Assembly (NCBI GenBank): GCA_934476455.1
Contig: CAKSNY010000009.1
Span: forward strand, 1 to 64,000
DNA: 64,000 bases
Source: an uncultured Clostridia bacterium
GTDB taxonomy: Bacteria > Bacillota > Clostridia > UMGS1883
Reading direction: 5' to 3'
A program made the translations under genes and the position numbers. Of the stretch, positions 7,072-16,000 are shown in pieces. Position 1 is the first letter of the stretch; every line of letters begins with the position of its first letter. The notes beneath the pieces are model-generated. The model saw only the letters and a list, made by a program, of their open reading frames with translations, made no database searches and was not told where the DNA came from.

Positions 7072-8349
7072 ATGTATACCTATAAAAATGCACGGGTATT
7101 TGTCGGCGGAGAATTTATAAAAACTGATATATCCGTAGATTCCGGCGTGTTTTGTGCATCGGGCGAAAAACACGCGGGTGTTTTTTTGGATTTTAATAAT
7201 TGCTTTATTTTTCCCGGCTTTGCGGATGTGCATGTACATTTGCGAGAGCCGGGCTTTTCGTATAAGGAAACAATACATACTGGTACAATGGCGGCGGCGC
7301 ACGGCGGATATACCGCCGTATGCTCAATGCCAAACCTTTCGCCCGTGCCGGATAGCAAAGCAAATACAGAAGCAATGCTGCACCTTATAAGAAAAAACGC
7401 GGCGGTTAAGGTCTTTCCGTATGCAGCAATAACAAAAGAGGAAAAGGGCGAAAAGCTTTCCGATATGGAGGAGCTTTCAAAGCTTACGCACTTTTTTTCG
7501 GACGACGGGCGCGGCGTACAAAGCGAAAGCACAATGCGCAGCGCAATGGAGCTTGCCGCGCGGCTGGGCGTGATGATAGCCGCGCATTGTGAAGATAACG
7601 CATACCTAAACGGCGGCTGCATAAGAGAATGTGAGTTTGCACTGAAAAACGGACACAAAACCATAAATCCCGAAAGTGAGTGGCGGCAGGTTGAGCGGGA
7701 TTTGCGCCTTGCAAAGGAAACGGGCTGTAAGTATCATATATGCCATATATCGACAAAAGAGAGTGTGGAGCTTGTCCGCCGCGCAAAAAAAGACGGTGTG
7801 GATGTGTCGGCGGAAACCGCGCCGCATTACCTTGTTTTGACCACGGACAACATAGAGGATGACGGGCGGTTTAAGATGAATCCGCCTATAGGAACATACA
7901 GCGACCGTGAAGCCCTGCGCGAGGGAATAGCCGATAAAACGATAGATATAATAGCAACAGACCATGCACCGCACAGCAAAGAGGAAAAATCGGGCGGGTT
8001 AAAGAACAGCCTTATGGGTATAACAGGGCTTGAAACGGCATTCCCGGTGCTTTATACAAAGCTTGTGGAAAAAAACGTTATATCTCTTGAACGCCTGATC
8101 GAGCTTTTGTGCGTTTCCCCTCGCAAAAGGTTTAGTTTGGGCGGCGGGGAAATAAGAAACGGCGCGCCGGCGGATTTTACGGTATTTGACCTTGAAAATA
8201 GGTTTAAAATAAACAGCGCAGAATTTTTGTCTATGGGAAAAAGCACACCGTTTGACGGCTTAGCTTGCCGCGGCAGATGCCTTCTTACAGCGGTGGACGG
8301 AAAAATTGTTTGGAAAGCGGGGAGAAAAAATGAAGCAAACTGTTTTTAA
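7072..8349 (+). CDS. pyrC: Dihydroorotase
   Basis: 425-residue class I dihydroorotase that cyclises N-carbamoyl-aspartate to dihydroorotate, the third pyrimidine step. Metal-site motif HVHLREPG, then MPNLSPV, the HCED metal His region, HISTKESVEL, and ATDHAPHSKEEK with the catalytic Asp. ATG 7072 follows GGGAGGAAA; an upstream in-frame ATG at 6994 would overlap the attenuator and is rejected. It is the first gene of the operon and overlaps pyrK by 20 bases. Confidence 0.93.
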   Translation: MYTYKNARVFVGGEFIKTDISVDSGVFCASGEKHAGVFLDFNNCFIFPGFADVHVHLREPGFSYKETIHTGTMAAAHGGYTAVCSMPNLSPVPDSKANTEAMLHLIRKNAAVKVFPYAAITKEEKGEKLSDMEELSKLTHFFSDDGRGVQSESTMRSAMELAARLGVMIAAHCEDNAYLNGGCIRECEFALKNGHKTINPESEWRQVERDLRLAKETGCKYHICHISTKESVELVRRAKKDGVDVSAETAPHYLVLTTDNIEDDGRFKMNPPIGTYSDREALREGIADKTIDIIATDHAPHSKEEKSGGLKNSLMGITGLETAFPVLYTKLVEKNVISLERLIELLCVSPRKRFSLGGGEIRNGAPADFTVFDLENRFKINSAEFLSMGKSTPFDGLACRGRCLLTAVDGKIVWKAGRKNEANCF

Positions 8350-9067
8350 AATTTTACAGAATGAGAAAATTGCGGATAACACCTACAAAATGATTTTACA
8401 AGGAGATACAAAAGGCATAACGCGCCCGGGTACATTTGTAAATATCAAGCTTGACGGTTTTTTTCTGAGACGGCCGATATCGGTTTGCGATGTCTTTAAA
8501 AACACCCTTACAATAATTTATAAGGCGGTAGGCACGGGAACGCGGGAAATGGCGCGTATGTTACCGGGAAAAAGCCTTGATATGCTGACAGACCTCGGAA
8601 ACGGCTACAGCCTTTTTGAAAGCGGAGATACACCGCTTATTGTAGGCGGTGGAGCAGGCGTGCCGCCAATGTACTACCTTGCAAAAATGCTTGTAAAAGA
8701 GGGGAAAAAACCGACGGCAATTTTAGGATTTAATAAAAAGAGCGAGGTTTTTTTCAAGGAGGAATTTAAAAAGGCGGGCGTTCACACGATAATTACCACT
8801 GCGGACGGCAGCGACGGGGTAAAAGGATTTGTGACAGACGTTATGTCGGTTGCACACTATTCGTATTTTTATGCCTGCGGACCGGAAGCAATGCTTCGTG
8901 CAGTATATAACATTTCAAAAACGAGCGGACAATTAAGCTTTGAAGAAAGAATGGGCTGCGGCTTCGGCGCTTGTATGGGATGCAGCTGCAAAACGCTTTA
9001 CGGTTCAAAAAGGATATGTACCGACGGCCCTGTGCTGAAAAAGGAGGAAATCATATGGGAAAAATGA
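8330..9067 (+). CDS. pyrK: Dihydroorotate dehydrogenase B electron-transfer subunit
   Basis: 245-residue FAD/[2Fe-2S] subunit that passes electrons from dihydroorotate dehydrogenase PyrD to NAD+. It has a ferredoxin reductase-type fold: RPISVCDV for FAD, GTGTREMA, and VGGGAGVPPMYYLA for the nucleotide site. The C-terminal Cys cluster CGFGACMGCSC...C (res ~210-230) binds [2Fe-2S]. ATG 8330 lies inside the end of pyrC with GGGGAGAAA just upstream, implying translational coupling. It overlaps pyrD by 13 bases. Confidence 0.93.
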   Translation: MKQTVFKILQNEKIADNTYKMILQGDTKGITRPGTFVNIKLDGFFLRRPISVCDVFKNTLTIIYKAVGTGTREMARMLPGKSLDMLTDLGNGYSLFESGDTPLIVGGGAGVPPMYYLAKMLVKEGKKPTAILGFNKKSEVFFKEEFKKAGVHTIITTADGSDGVKGFVTDVMSVAHYSYFYACGPEAMLRAVYNISKTSGQLSFEERMGCGFGACMGCSCKTLYGSKRICTDGPVLKKEEIIWEK

Positions 9068-9966
9068 GTGTGAATTTGTGCGGACTTAAGCTTGATAATC
9101 CGATAATACCCGCAAGCGGCACATTTGGCTACGGACACGAGTTTGCACAGCTTTACGACCTTAATATTCTCGGAAGTATATCCGTAAAGGGAACGACAAA
9201 AAATCCGCGTTTCGGAAACCCGACGCCGCGCATTGCGGAATGTTTTGGCGGAATGTTAAATTCCGTCGGGCTGCAAAACCCGGGTATAGAGGCTGTTATA
9301 AATAAAGAGCTTCCGGAGCTTAACAAGGTTTTTTCAAAAAAGGTTATAGCCAATATAGGCGGCTTTTCGGAGGAGGAGTATGTGTACTCCTGCAAAATGG
9401 CGGATGAAAGCCCAAGCGTAGGAATAATAGAGGTAAATATAAGCTGCCCCAATGTGGAAAGCGGTGGTATGAGCTTTGGAACAAGCGCACAGAGCGCGGC
9501 AGGGATAACACGTGCGGTGCGAAAAAACGTTAAAAAGCCGCTTTTTATAAAGCTTTCGCCGAATGTTACGGATATTGCGGAAATTGCGGCAGCCTGTGAA
9601 AGCGAGGGTGCGGACGGCATAAGTATGATAAACACGCTTTTGGGTATGCGTATAGACCTTAAAACGCGCCGCCCGCTGCTTAAAAACAAGACAGGCGGGC
9701 TTTCGGGCGGGGCAATTTTCCCTGTTGCGCTGGCTATGGTGTACCGCGTGTATGAAAGGGTTAAAATACCGATTATGGGTATGGGCGGAATTTCAAGCGC
9801 GCGGGATGTTATCGAAATGATGCTTGCCGGGGCGCGTGCGGTGCAGATAGGCGCAATGAATCTTACAGAGCCGTATATCTGCAAAAAAATTATAGAAGAG
9901 TTGCCCGATGTTATGCGGGAATATAATATAGAAAATTTAGAAGATATAGTAGGAGGTGCCCATTAA
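9055..9966 (+). CDS. pyrD: Dihydroorotate dehydrogenase B, catalytic subunit
   Basis: 303-residue class 1B enzyme using FMN. Evidence: PASGTFGYGHEF near the N terminus, SVKGTT, NSVGLQNPG, EVNISCPNVESGG carrying the catalytic Cys, MINTLLGMRID typical of the B type, GGLSGGAI and MGMGGISSARD. It acts as a heterotetramer with PyrK. The start is ATG 9055, eight bases after AAGGAGG within pyrK. Pairing with pyrK confirms the NAD-dependent form. Confidence 0.94.
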   Translation: MGKMSVNLCGLKLDNPIIPASGTFGYGHEFAQLYDLNILGSISVKGTTKNPRFGNPTPRIAECFGGMLNSVGLQNPGIEAVINKELPELNKVFSKKVIANIGGFSEEEYVYSCKMADESPSVGIIEVNISCPNVESGGMSFGTSAQSAAGITRAVRKNVKKPLFIKLSPNVTDIAEIAAACESEGADGISMINTLLGMRIDLKTRRPLLKNKTGGLSGGAIFPVALAMVYRVYERVKIPIMGMGGISSARDVIEMMLAGARAVQIGAMNLTEPYICKKIIEELPDVMREYNIENLEDIVGGAH

Positions 9967-9967
9967 A

Positions 9968-10663
9968 ATGGGAAAGGATGTAATAATAGCCTGCGACTTT
10001 CCGTCAAAGGCGGAAACGCTTTCTTTTCTGGAGCTTTTTAAGGATGAAAGGCCGTTTGTTAAAATAGGTATGGAGCTTTTTTACGCAGAGGGACCGGGCA
10101 TTGTAAAAGAACTGAAAAAACGCGGGCATAAGGTATTTCTGGACCTGAAGCTGTGCGATATTCCGAATACCGTTGGACGGACGATGCGCGTTTTGTCGGG
10201 GCTTGGTGCGGATATGGTAAATCTGCACGCGTTCGGCACAAAGGAAATGATGAAAAGCGCGATGGCAGCTTTTGAAAATATGGAAAACCGCCCGATTGTT
10301 ATTGCCGTAACACAGCTTACATCGACCAGTGAGGAACGTATGCGAAACGACCTTCTTATAGAAAAACCTATTGAAGAGGTTGTAAAGCATTATGCGCTTT
10401 GCGCAAGCGAATGCGGGCTGGACGGCGTTGTATGCTCTCCGAAAGAGGCGGCGCTTGTAAAAAGTACGTGCAAAAAAGCTTTTATGACGGTAACCCCCGG
10501 GATACGCTTTTCATCAAGCAGCGCGGATGACCAGGTAAGAGTGATGACGCCTGAAACGGCAAAACAGACGGGCTGCGACTATATAGTTGTCGGACGCCCG
10601 ATTACAAAGGCGGAAAATCCGCTTGAAGCATACAGACGCTGCATAAAAGAATTTGTAGACTGA
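9968..10663 (+). CDS. pyrF: Orotidine 5'-phosphate decarboxylase
   Basis: 231-residue type I OMP decarboxylase, the last step to UMP. IIACDFPSK opens the barrel, FLDLKLCDIPNT holds the catalytic Lys-Asp array, VVCSPKEAALV and TPGIRF follow, and DYIVVGRPITKAENP forms the phosphate site. AGGAGGT precedes the ATG by about ten bases; a GTG at 9956 overlaps the ribosome binding site and is not used. It begins one base after pyrD. Confidence 0.94.
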   Translation: MGKDVIIACDFPSKAETLSFLELFKDERPFVKIGMELFYAEGPGIVKELKKRGHKVFLDLKLCDIPNTVGRTMRVLSGLGADMVNLHAFGTKEMMKSAMAAFENMENRPIVIAVTQLTSTSEERMRNDLLIEKPIEEVVKHYALCASECGLDGVVCSPKEAALVKSTCKKAFMTVTPGIRFSSSSADDQVRVMTPETAKQTGCDYIVVGRPITKAENPLEAYRRCIKEFVD

Positions 10664-10677
10664 AAGGATGAATTTAA

Positions 10678-11310
10678 ATGAAAGAACTTATAGCAAAGGA
10701 CCTTTTATCAATCGGCGCGGTTTTCTTGCGCCCTGACGAGCCGTTTGTATGGGCAAGCGGAATAAAAAGCCCCATTTACTGCGACAATCGCCTTACGCTT
10801 ACCGCGCCGAAGGTACGTACGGATATTGAAAACGCACTTGCGGAAACGGTAAAGCGCGAATATCCCGACTGCGAGGTGCTTATGGGAACTTCAACCGCAG
10901 GCATTGCACATGCTGCCATAACGGCGCATATTCTTAATATGCCAATGGGTTATGTTCGCGGCGGGGCAAAGGATCACGGCAGGCAAAACCGCATCGAAGG
11001 AAAGCTTAACCCCGGTGAAAAAGTGGTTGTAATAGAGGACCTTATATCCACGGGCGGCAGCGTAATAGAGGTTACAGACGCACTGCGGGAGGCAGGCGCA
11101 GAGGTTTTGGGTATAGCCTCTATCTTCACATACGGAATGGAAAAAGGTATAAAGCGCCTTAATGCGGCAAACGTAAAAAACGTAAGCCTTACCGATTTTG
11201 ACGCGGTTGTGTCTGCGGCTGTAAAGGATGGATATATAAAAGAGGAGGACGCGGCAAGGCTTATGAAATTTCGCCAAAACCCCGCCGATGAAAGCTGGAT
11301 AGGGAGGTAA
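10678..11310 (+). CDS. pyrE: Orotate phosphoribosyltransferase
   Basis: 210 residues. Converts orotate and PRPP to OMP. The PRPP loop is VVVIEDLISTGGSVIEV; GTSTAGIAHAA, YVRGGAKDHGRQNRIEG and the N-terminal FVWASGIKSPIYCDNR substrate region are typical. It lies 14 bases after pyrF, upstream step encoded downstream in the same operon. The ribosome binding site (AAAGGATG) is modest. Confidence 0.94.
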   Translation: MKELIAKDLLSIGAVFLRPDEPFVWASGIKSPIYCDNRLTLTAPKVRTDIENALAETVKREYPDCEVLMGTSTAGIAHAAITAHILNMPMGYVRGGAKDHGRQNRIEGKLNPGEKVVVIEDLISTGGSVIEVTDALREAGAEVLGIASIFTYGMEKGIKRLNAANVKNVSLTDFDAVVSAAVKDGYIKEEDAARLMKFRQNPADESWIGR

Positions 11311-11315
11311 TTTTT

Positions 11316-12227
11316 GTGAAGGATTTACTGGAAATACAAGACCTTACGGCAGAGGAAACAGAGCGCCTTATAGAGTGCGCGGGCGATATTATGGAAAATC
11401 CGAAAAAATACAGCGAAAAATGCCGCGGAAAGAAGCTTGCAACACTTTTTTTCGAGCCGTCTACAAGAACGCGGCTGAGCTTTGAAGCGGCAATGTATGA
11501 GCTTGGCGGCAGCGTTTTGGGATTTTCCGAGGCGCAGTCGAGCTCTGCTTCAAAAGGCGAAAGCGTGGCAGACACCGTAAGGGTTGTAGAAGGCTACGCC
11601 GATATAATAGCCATAAGACATCCAAAGGAGGGCGCACCGCTTGTTGCTGCGATGAACGCGAAAATCCCGGTAATAAACGCGGGCGACGGCGGGCACAATC
11701 ACCCCACACAGACGCTTACAGACCTTATAACAATAAAGCGCGAGGTGGGACGGCTTGACAATCTTACGATAGGTCTTTGCGGTGACCTTAAATTCGGAAG
11801 AACGGTACACTCTCTCATAAATGCGGCGGTGCGCTATCCGAACAACCGTTTTGTGCTTATTTCACCTAAGGAGTTAAGCCTGCCGGATTATATAATAAAC
11901 GATGTTTTAAAGAAAAATAATATAGAATACAGAGAAACACAAGACCTTGAGGGCGCAATGAAAGAGCTTGACATACTGTATATGACGCGTGTTCAGCGCG
12001 AACGCTTTTTTAACGAGGCTGATTATATACGCCTTAAAAACACATACGTGCTTACAAAAGACAAGCTTAAGGCGGCGCCCGAAAAAATGCGCATACTGCA
12101 TCCGCTTCCGCGTGTGAACGAAATATCAACAGAGGTGGATTCCGACCCGCGCGCGTGCTATTTTCGGCAGGCACATTACGGAAAATATATACGTATGGCA
12201 CTTATTATGAAGCTTTTGGAGGTTTGA
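11316..12227 (+). CDS. pyrB: Aspartate carbamoyltransferase catalytic chain
   Basis: 303-residue ATCase catalytic subunit that makes carbamoyl-aspartate. The carbamoyl phosphate motif FFEPSTRTRLSFE is intact, with SSSASKGES for the 80s loop, HPTQTLTDL, GDLKFGRTVHSL and HPLPRVNEI for the 230s/C-terminal region. A GTG start at 11316 is supported by GGGAGG nine bases upstream. The regulatory chain pyrI follows directly, so the enzyme is likely the allosteric c6r6 form. Confidence 0.94.
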   Translation: MKDLLEIQDLTAEETERLIECAGDIMENPKKYSEKCRGKKLATLFFEPSTRTRLSFEAAMYELGGSVLGFSEAQSSSASKGESVADTVRVVEGYADIIAIRHPKEGAPLVAAMNAKIPVINAGDGGHNHPTQTLTDLITIKREVGRLDNLTIGLCGDLKFGRTVHSLINAAVRYPNNRFVLISPKELSLPDYIINDVLKKNNIEYRETQDLEGAMKELDILYMTRVQRERFFNEADYIRLKNTYVLTKDKLKAAPEKMRILHPLPRVNEISTEVDSDPRACYFRQAHYGKYIRMALIMKLLEV

Positions 12228-12229
12228 AT

Positions 12230-12646
12230 ATGTACATTGATGAAATAACAAACGGTATAGTTATAGACCATATCCGTGCGGGAAAAAGTATGGAGATATA
12301 CAATCTTTTAAAGCTTGGCTTGCTTGATTGCAGCGTTGCAATAATAAAAAATGTGCAAAGCAAAAAGATGGGAAAAAAGGATATAATAAAAATAGACGAT
12401 ATGCTTGATGTGGACATAGACGCGCTCGGCTATATCGACCACGGAATAACCGTAAACGTAATAAAAAACGGAAAAAGGGCGGAAAAAAAGCATTTATCGC
12501 TTCCTGCAGTGATAAAAAATATAGTTAAATGCACAAATCCGCGCTGCATAACAAGCACGGAAAACGAAATTGACCATATTTTCAGGCTTACAGACAGGGA
12601 GAATAAGGTGTATAGGTGTATATATTGCGAAATGAAGGCGAAATAA
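12230..12646 (+). CDS. pyrI: Aspartate carbamoyltransferase regulatory chain
   Basis: 138 residues. The N-terminal nucleotide-effector domain includes GIVIDHIRAGKSMEIYNLL. The C-terminal zinc domain has four Cys: CTNPRC and YRCIYC, the usual CX4-5C...CX2C pattern. Its presence predicts feedback control of PyrB by nucleotides in addition to PyrR attenuation. TTGGAGG overlaps the end of pyrB two bases upstream. It is the last pyr gene. Confidence 0.93.
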   Translation: MYIDEITNGIVIDHIRAGKSMEIYNLLKLGLLDCSVAIIKNVQSKKMGKKDIIKIDDMLDVDIDALGYIDHGITVNVIKNGKRAEKKHLSLPAVIKNIVKCTNPRCITSTENEIDHIFRLTDRENKVYRCIYCEMKAK

Positions 12647-12671
12647 ATTTTTTAAACTTTCCAAAAAATAC

Positions 12672-12700
12672 TTTATTCTGCGTTTTTTATATGGTATACT
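12672..12700 (+). promoter_or_regulatory. Possible promoter for the rsmF-to-min gene cluster
   Basis: TATACT (12695-12700) is a good -10 box. The -35, TTTATT (12672-12677) at 17-base spacing, is poor. No hairpin terminator was seen after pyrI, so read-through is also possible. Confidence 0.45.
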
Positions 12701-12740
12701 ATATGAAAAACCAAGATAAAAACTGACCGGAAGTGTTTGG

Positions 12741-14018
12741 ATGAATTTACCCGCGCAATTTCTTGAAAGAATGAAAAATGATTTGGGGGACGAGTACCCC
12801 GGTTTTGTTTCACAATACGATAAAGAGCCGCAATATGCGCTCAGGGTGAACACGCTTAAAATTGGAAGCGAGGATTTTTTGCACCTTGTTCCATTTTGTA
12901 AAGAGCCTGTGCCGTGGTGCGGCGAGGGGTTTTATTATGACGGAAAAAAGGGCAGACACCCGGCTTTTTCGGCGGGGCTGTTTTATTCGCAGGAGGCCAC
13001 CGCGCAGATAGCGGCAGAGCTTTTGGACGTACACCCTGGGGAAAAGGTGCTTGATTTGTGCGCCGCGCCCGGCGGAAAAAGTACGCAGATAGCGGCAAAA
13101 TTACGCGGCGAAGGGCTTTTGGTTTCAAACGAGATAAATGAAAAACGGTGTAAAATTCTGCACGAAAATATAGAGCGTATGGGTATAAAAAATGCCGTTA
13201 TAACAAATATGTATCCGGAAAAACTGGAAAAATATTTCGGACCGTTTTTTGATAAAATAATAGTTGACGCACCGTGCAGCGGTGAGGGGATGTTTAGAAA
13301 AGACCCCGCCGCCGTGCGGGAGTGGAGCGCTGCGCACACGCATTCGTGCGCGGTGAGGCAGATTGAAATTTTAAAAACCGCATTTTCGCTTCTTTCCGGC
13401 GGCGGCAGGCTGGTATATTCCACATGCACCTTTTCGCGTGCGGAAAATGAGGAGGTCTGCCGAAAAATTCTTGATGAGGTTTCGGGCATACGCTTAACGA
13501 AGATGCACCGTCTTATGCCGCATAAGGTAAGAGGAGAGGGGCATTTTTCCGCAGTGTTTGAAAAGGACGGAGAAAAGGCGCAGCGGGCGCTTGGCGGCGG
13601 CAAGTATGATAAAGCGGCTGTAAAGTGCTACCGTGATTTTGAGCGTGAAAACCTTAACACATATCTTTGCGGGGATTTTTTGTCTTTCGGGGATTTTTTA
13701 TACCTTGCACCTACGGGGATAGGCTCGCTTAATTTACTGCGCTGCCTAAGTGCGGGGCTGTGCCTGGGCGAATACAGAAAAGGGCGCTTTATTCCGGCGC
13801 ACCACCTTTGTATGGCGCTTTCAAAGGTGGATTTTAAACGGACAATATCCCTTACGGAAAGCGAAATACCGCGCTACCTGTGCGGCGAAGAAATAGAAAG
13901 AGAAGCGCAAAGCGGCTTCGGAGCAATGCTTTACGCCGACAAATACCCGCTTGGGTGGTACAAGCTTTCGGGGAAAAGCGCGAAAAACCATTATCCCAAA
14001 TATTTGAGAGGACGGTAG
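12741..14018 (+). CDS. rsmF: rRNA (cytosine-5) methyltransferase, RsmF/RsmB-NOP2 type
   Basis: 425-residue protein. The N-terminal RNA-binding part (YALRVNTLKI) is followed by a Rossmann methyltransferase domain: LDLCAAPGGKSTQIAAKL binds SAM, IIVDAPCSGEGMFRKDP holds the first catalytic Cys and STCTFSRAENEEV the second. The C-terminal ~130 residues form an RsmF-like PUA-type extension. The target is probably a 16S rRNA cytosine, but the exact base cannot be read. It precedes ppa by four bases. Confidence 0.88.
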   Translation: MNLPAQFLERMKNDLGDEYPGFVSQYDKEPQYALRVNTLKIGSEDFLHLVPFCKEPVPWCGEGFYYDGKKGRHPAFSAGLFYSQEATAQIAAELLDVHPGEKVLDLCAAPGGKSTQIAAKLRGEGLLVSNEINEKRCKILHENIERMGIKNAVITNMYPEKLEKYFGPFFDKIIVDAPCSGEGMFRKDPAAVREWSAAHTHSCAVRQIEILKTAFSLLSGGGRLVYSTCTFSRAENEEVCRKILDEVSGIRLTKMHRLMPHKVRGEGHFSAVFEKDGEKAQRALGGGKYDKAAVKCYRDFERENLNTYLCGDFLSFGDFLYLAPTGIGSLNLLRCLSAGLCLGEYRKGRFIPAHHLCMALSKVDFKRTISLTESEIPRYLCGEEIEREAQSGFGAMLYADKYPLGWYKLSGKSAKNHYPKYLRGR

Positions 14019-14022
14019 AAAA

Positions 14023-14565
14023 ATGTTTAATATATGGCACGACATAGATCCCAAAAGAATAAATAAGGACGACCTTATAGCCGTTATAGAAATTCCGAAG
14101 GGCGGTAAAAACAAGTACGAGCTTGATAAGGAAACAGGGCTTATTGTGCTTGACCGCGTGCTTTATACCTCCACACATTACCCGGCAAATTACGGCTTTA
14201 TACCAAGAACTTACTCTGAAGACGGCGACCCGCTCGATGTTTTGGTATTGTGCCAGGAAAAGATAGACAGTATGGTTTTGGTACGGTGCTATCCGATAGG
14301 CGTTATAAAAATGACAGATAACGGTGAAACCGATGAAAAAATAATCGCCGTTCCGTTCCGTGACCCGACATATTCGGGCTACAAGGATTTGGGGGATTTG
14401 CCGTATCATATACACCGTGAAATTTCGCACTTTTTTGAGGTGTATAAATTCCTTGAAGATAAGGAAACCGCCGTTAAAGAGATAGGCGGAAGGGACGAGG
14501 CAGAGCGTGTTATAGAAAAATGTATCCGCTTATATAATGAAAAATTCAGTAATACGAAAGAGTGA
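14023..14565 (+). CDS. ppa: Inorganic pyrophosphatase, family I
   Basis: 180-residue soluble enzyme that hydrolyses pyrophosphate released by biosynthesis. The family I signature DGDPLDVLV is exact, preceded by THYPANYGFIPRTY; IPKGGKNKYE and KDLGDLPYHI are also typical. Many Firmicutes instead use the unrelated Mn-dependent family II enzyme. The gene sits between rsmF and maf with four- and five-base gaps and is probably co-transcribed. Confidence 0.93.
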   Translation: MFNIWHDIDPKRINKDDLIAVIEIPKGGKNKYELDKETGLIVLDRVLYTSTHYPANYGFIPRTYSEDGDPLDVLVLCQEKIDSMVLVRCYPIGVIKMTDNGETDEKIIAVPFRDPTYSGYKDLGDLPYHIHREISHFFEVYKFLEDKETAVKEIGGRDEAERVIEKCIRLYNEKFSNTKE

Positions 14566-14570
14566 AAGTG

Positions 14571-15155
14571 ATGAGAAAGCCTGTTTTTGTTCTTGCGTCA
14601 AAATCGCCCAGGCGGAAAGAGCTTTTAAACAGTATAGGAATAAATCCGCAGATAGTTACGGCAAATATCGACGAGGGGGCGTACCGCGCCCTTTTGCCTT
14701 CGGATATGGTGCGCACGCTTGCAATGCTTAAAGCGACAGATGTTGCGCGCTCGTTTAACGGAAATATTTACGTTATAGGTGCCGATACCTGTGTGTGCAT
14801 AGACGAAAAAATCTTGGGAAAGCCGAAAACAATTGACGAGGCGCGGGAAATGCTCGGGCTTTTAAGCGGGAGAGAACACCTTGTTTACACAGGCTATTGC
14901 ATTTGTGATACAAAGGGAAATGCATGTGCAAAAAGCGCCGTTACGAAGGTTAAATTCAGAAAGCTTTCCGAAAAAGAAACAGAGGCGTACATAAAAACGC
15001 GCGAGCCTATGGATAAAGCCGGCGGATACGGTATTCAGGGACGGGGCGCAATATTTGTTGAAAAAATAGACGGCGATTATTCAAACGTTGTGGGGCTTCC
15101 ATTGTGCGCGCTTTCCGAAATGTTTAAAGAAGAATTCGGCATAGAGCTGTTGTAA
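14571..15155 (+). CDS. maf: Maf/YhdE nucleoside triphosphate pyrophosphatase
   Basis: 194-residue Maf protein. LASKSPRRKELL is the substrate loop, GADTCVCIDEKILGKP carries the catalytic Asp, and MDKAGGYGIQGRGA is the conserved C-terminal motif. Maf hydrolyses dTTP/UTP or modified nucleotides. In Bacillus it is linked to septum control, and it stands next to mreC-mreD-minC-minD here as in Bacillus. ATG 14571 starts five bases after ppa; the ribosome binding site is weak, suggesting coupling. Confidence 0.92.
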   Translation: MRKPVFVLASKSPRRKELLNSIGINPQIVTANIDEGAYRALLPSDMVRTLAMLKATDVARSFNGNIYVIGADTCVCIDEKILGKPKTIDEAREMLGLLSGREHLVYTGYCICDTKGNACAKSAVTKVKFRKLSEKETEAYIKTREPMDKAGGYGIQGRGAIFVEKIDGDYSNVVGLPLCALSEMFKEEFGIELL

Positions 15156-15167
15156 CGGAGTATCAAA

Positions 15168-15986
15168 ATGAAAAAGTTTACGAAAAAGGGAATTATAATA
15201 CTTGTTGTAATAACGCTTGCAATTTCGTCCGCGGCGGCAATTTCGCGCACGGCAGGCTCGGGGGCGGCTCTCGGCGTGGCTTCTTTTGTGATAGTGCCGG
15301 TGCAAAGCGGGTGTGCATATGTTGTGCGGCACACAAAAGGATTGTTTGTAAATATAAAAAATTCAAAAAAGAATGCAGCCGAAAATAAAAAGCTGAAAAA
15401 GGAAATTGCAAAGCTGAAAGACGAAATACGTATGGTTGACGGCTATAAAACCGAAAACGAAAAGCTGCACACACTTTTGGAATTTGCAGATTCCAGAAAG
15501 GAGCTTAATCTTAAGGCGGCAAATATTATAGGCAGAAGCTCGGGCGGAACGGTGCAGACAATTACCATAGACAAAGGCACACGCGACGGGGTAAAAAAAG
15601 GCAGCGCAGCAGTGGCGGCCGAAGGGCTTGTGGGCGTTGTGGTCGAAGCCGGGAAAAACTTTTCAAAAATACGCACAATATTTGACGAAGAAAGCGCCGT
15701 TGCGGCAATTTGCCCGAGAAGCGGCGATATGGGTATAGTAAAAGGGCGTGAAGAGGGTACAAGCGACGGGCGCATTGTAATGAATTATGTTGATAAAGAC
15801 GCAAAAATAGTTGTGGGAGATGTTCTCGAAACCTCCGGCACGGGCGGCATATTTCCGCGCGGAATACTTATCGGAAAAGTGACGGATATAAAAAACGATG
15901 ACAGGGGTCTTACGCTGAGCGTGGGGATAGCAGCCGGTACAAACCCCGACAAGCTGGACACGGTTTTGGTTGAAAAGCAGGATTAA
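15168..15986 (+). CDS. mreC: Cell shape protein MreC
   Basis: 272-residue bitopic protein. A membrane helix (residues ~7-25) is followed by a coiled coil (~60-105, rich in Lys/Glu with KLKDEIRMVDGYKTENEKL) and two beta barrels (NIIGRSSGGTVQTITIDKG; GIVKGREEGTSDGRI). MreC activates the RodA-PBP2 elongation machine outside the membrane. mreB is not next to it; maf is. mreD follows. Confidence 0.92.
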   Translation: MKKFTKKGIIILVVITLAISSAAAISRTAGSGAALGVASFVIVPVQSGCAYVVRHTKGLFVNIKNSKKNAAENKKLKKEIAKLKDEIRMVDGYKTENEKLHTLLEFADSRKELNLKAANIIGRSSGGTVQTITIDKGTRDGVKKGSAAVAAEGLVGVVVEAGKNFSKIRTIFDEESAVAAICPRSGDMGIVKGREEGTSDGRIVMNYVDKDAKIVVGDVLETSGTGGIFPRGILIGKVTDIKNDDRGLTLSVGIAAGTNPDKLDTVLVEKQD

Positions 15987-16000
15987 AAGAAGGGATTTTC

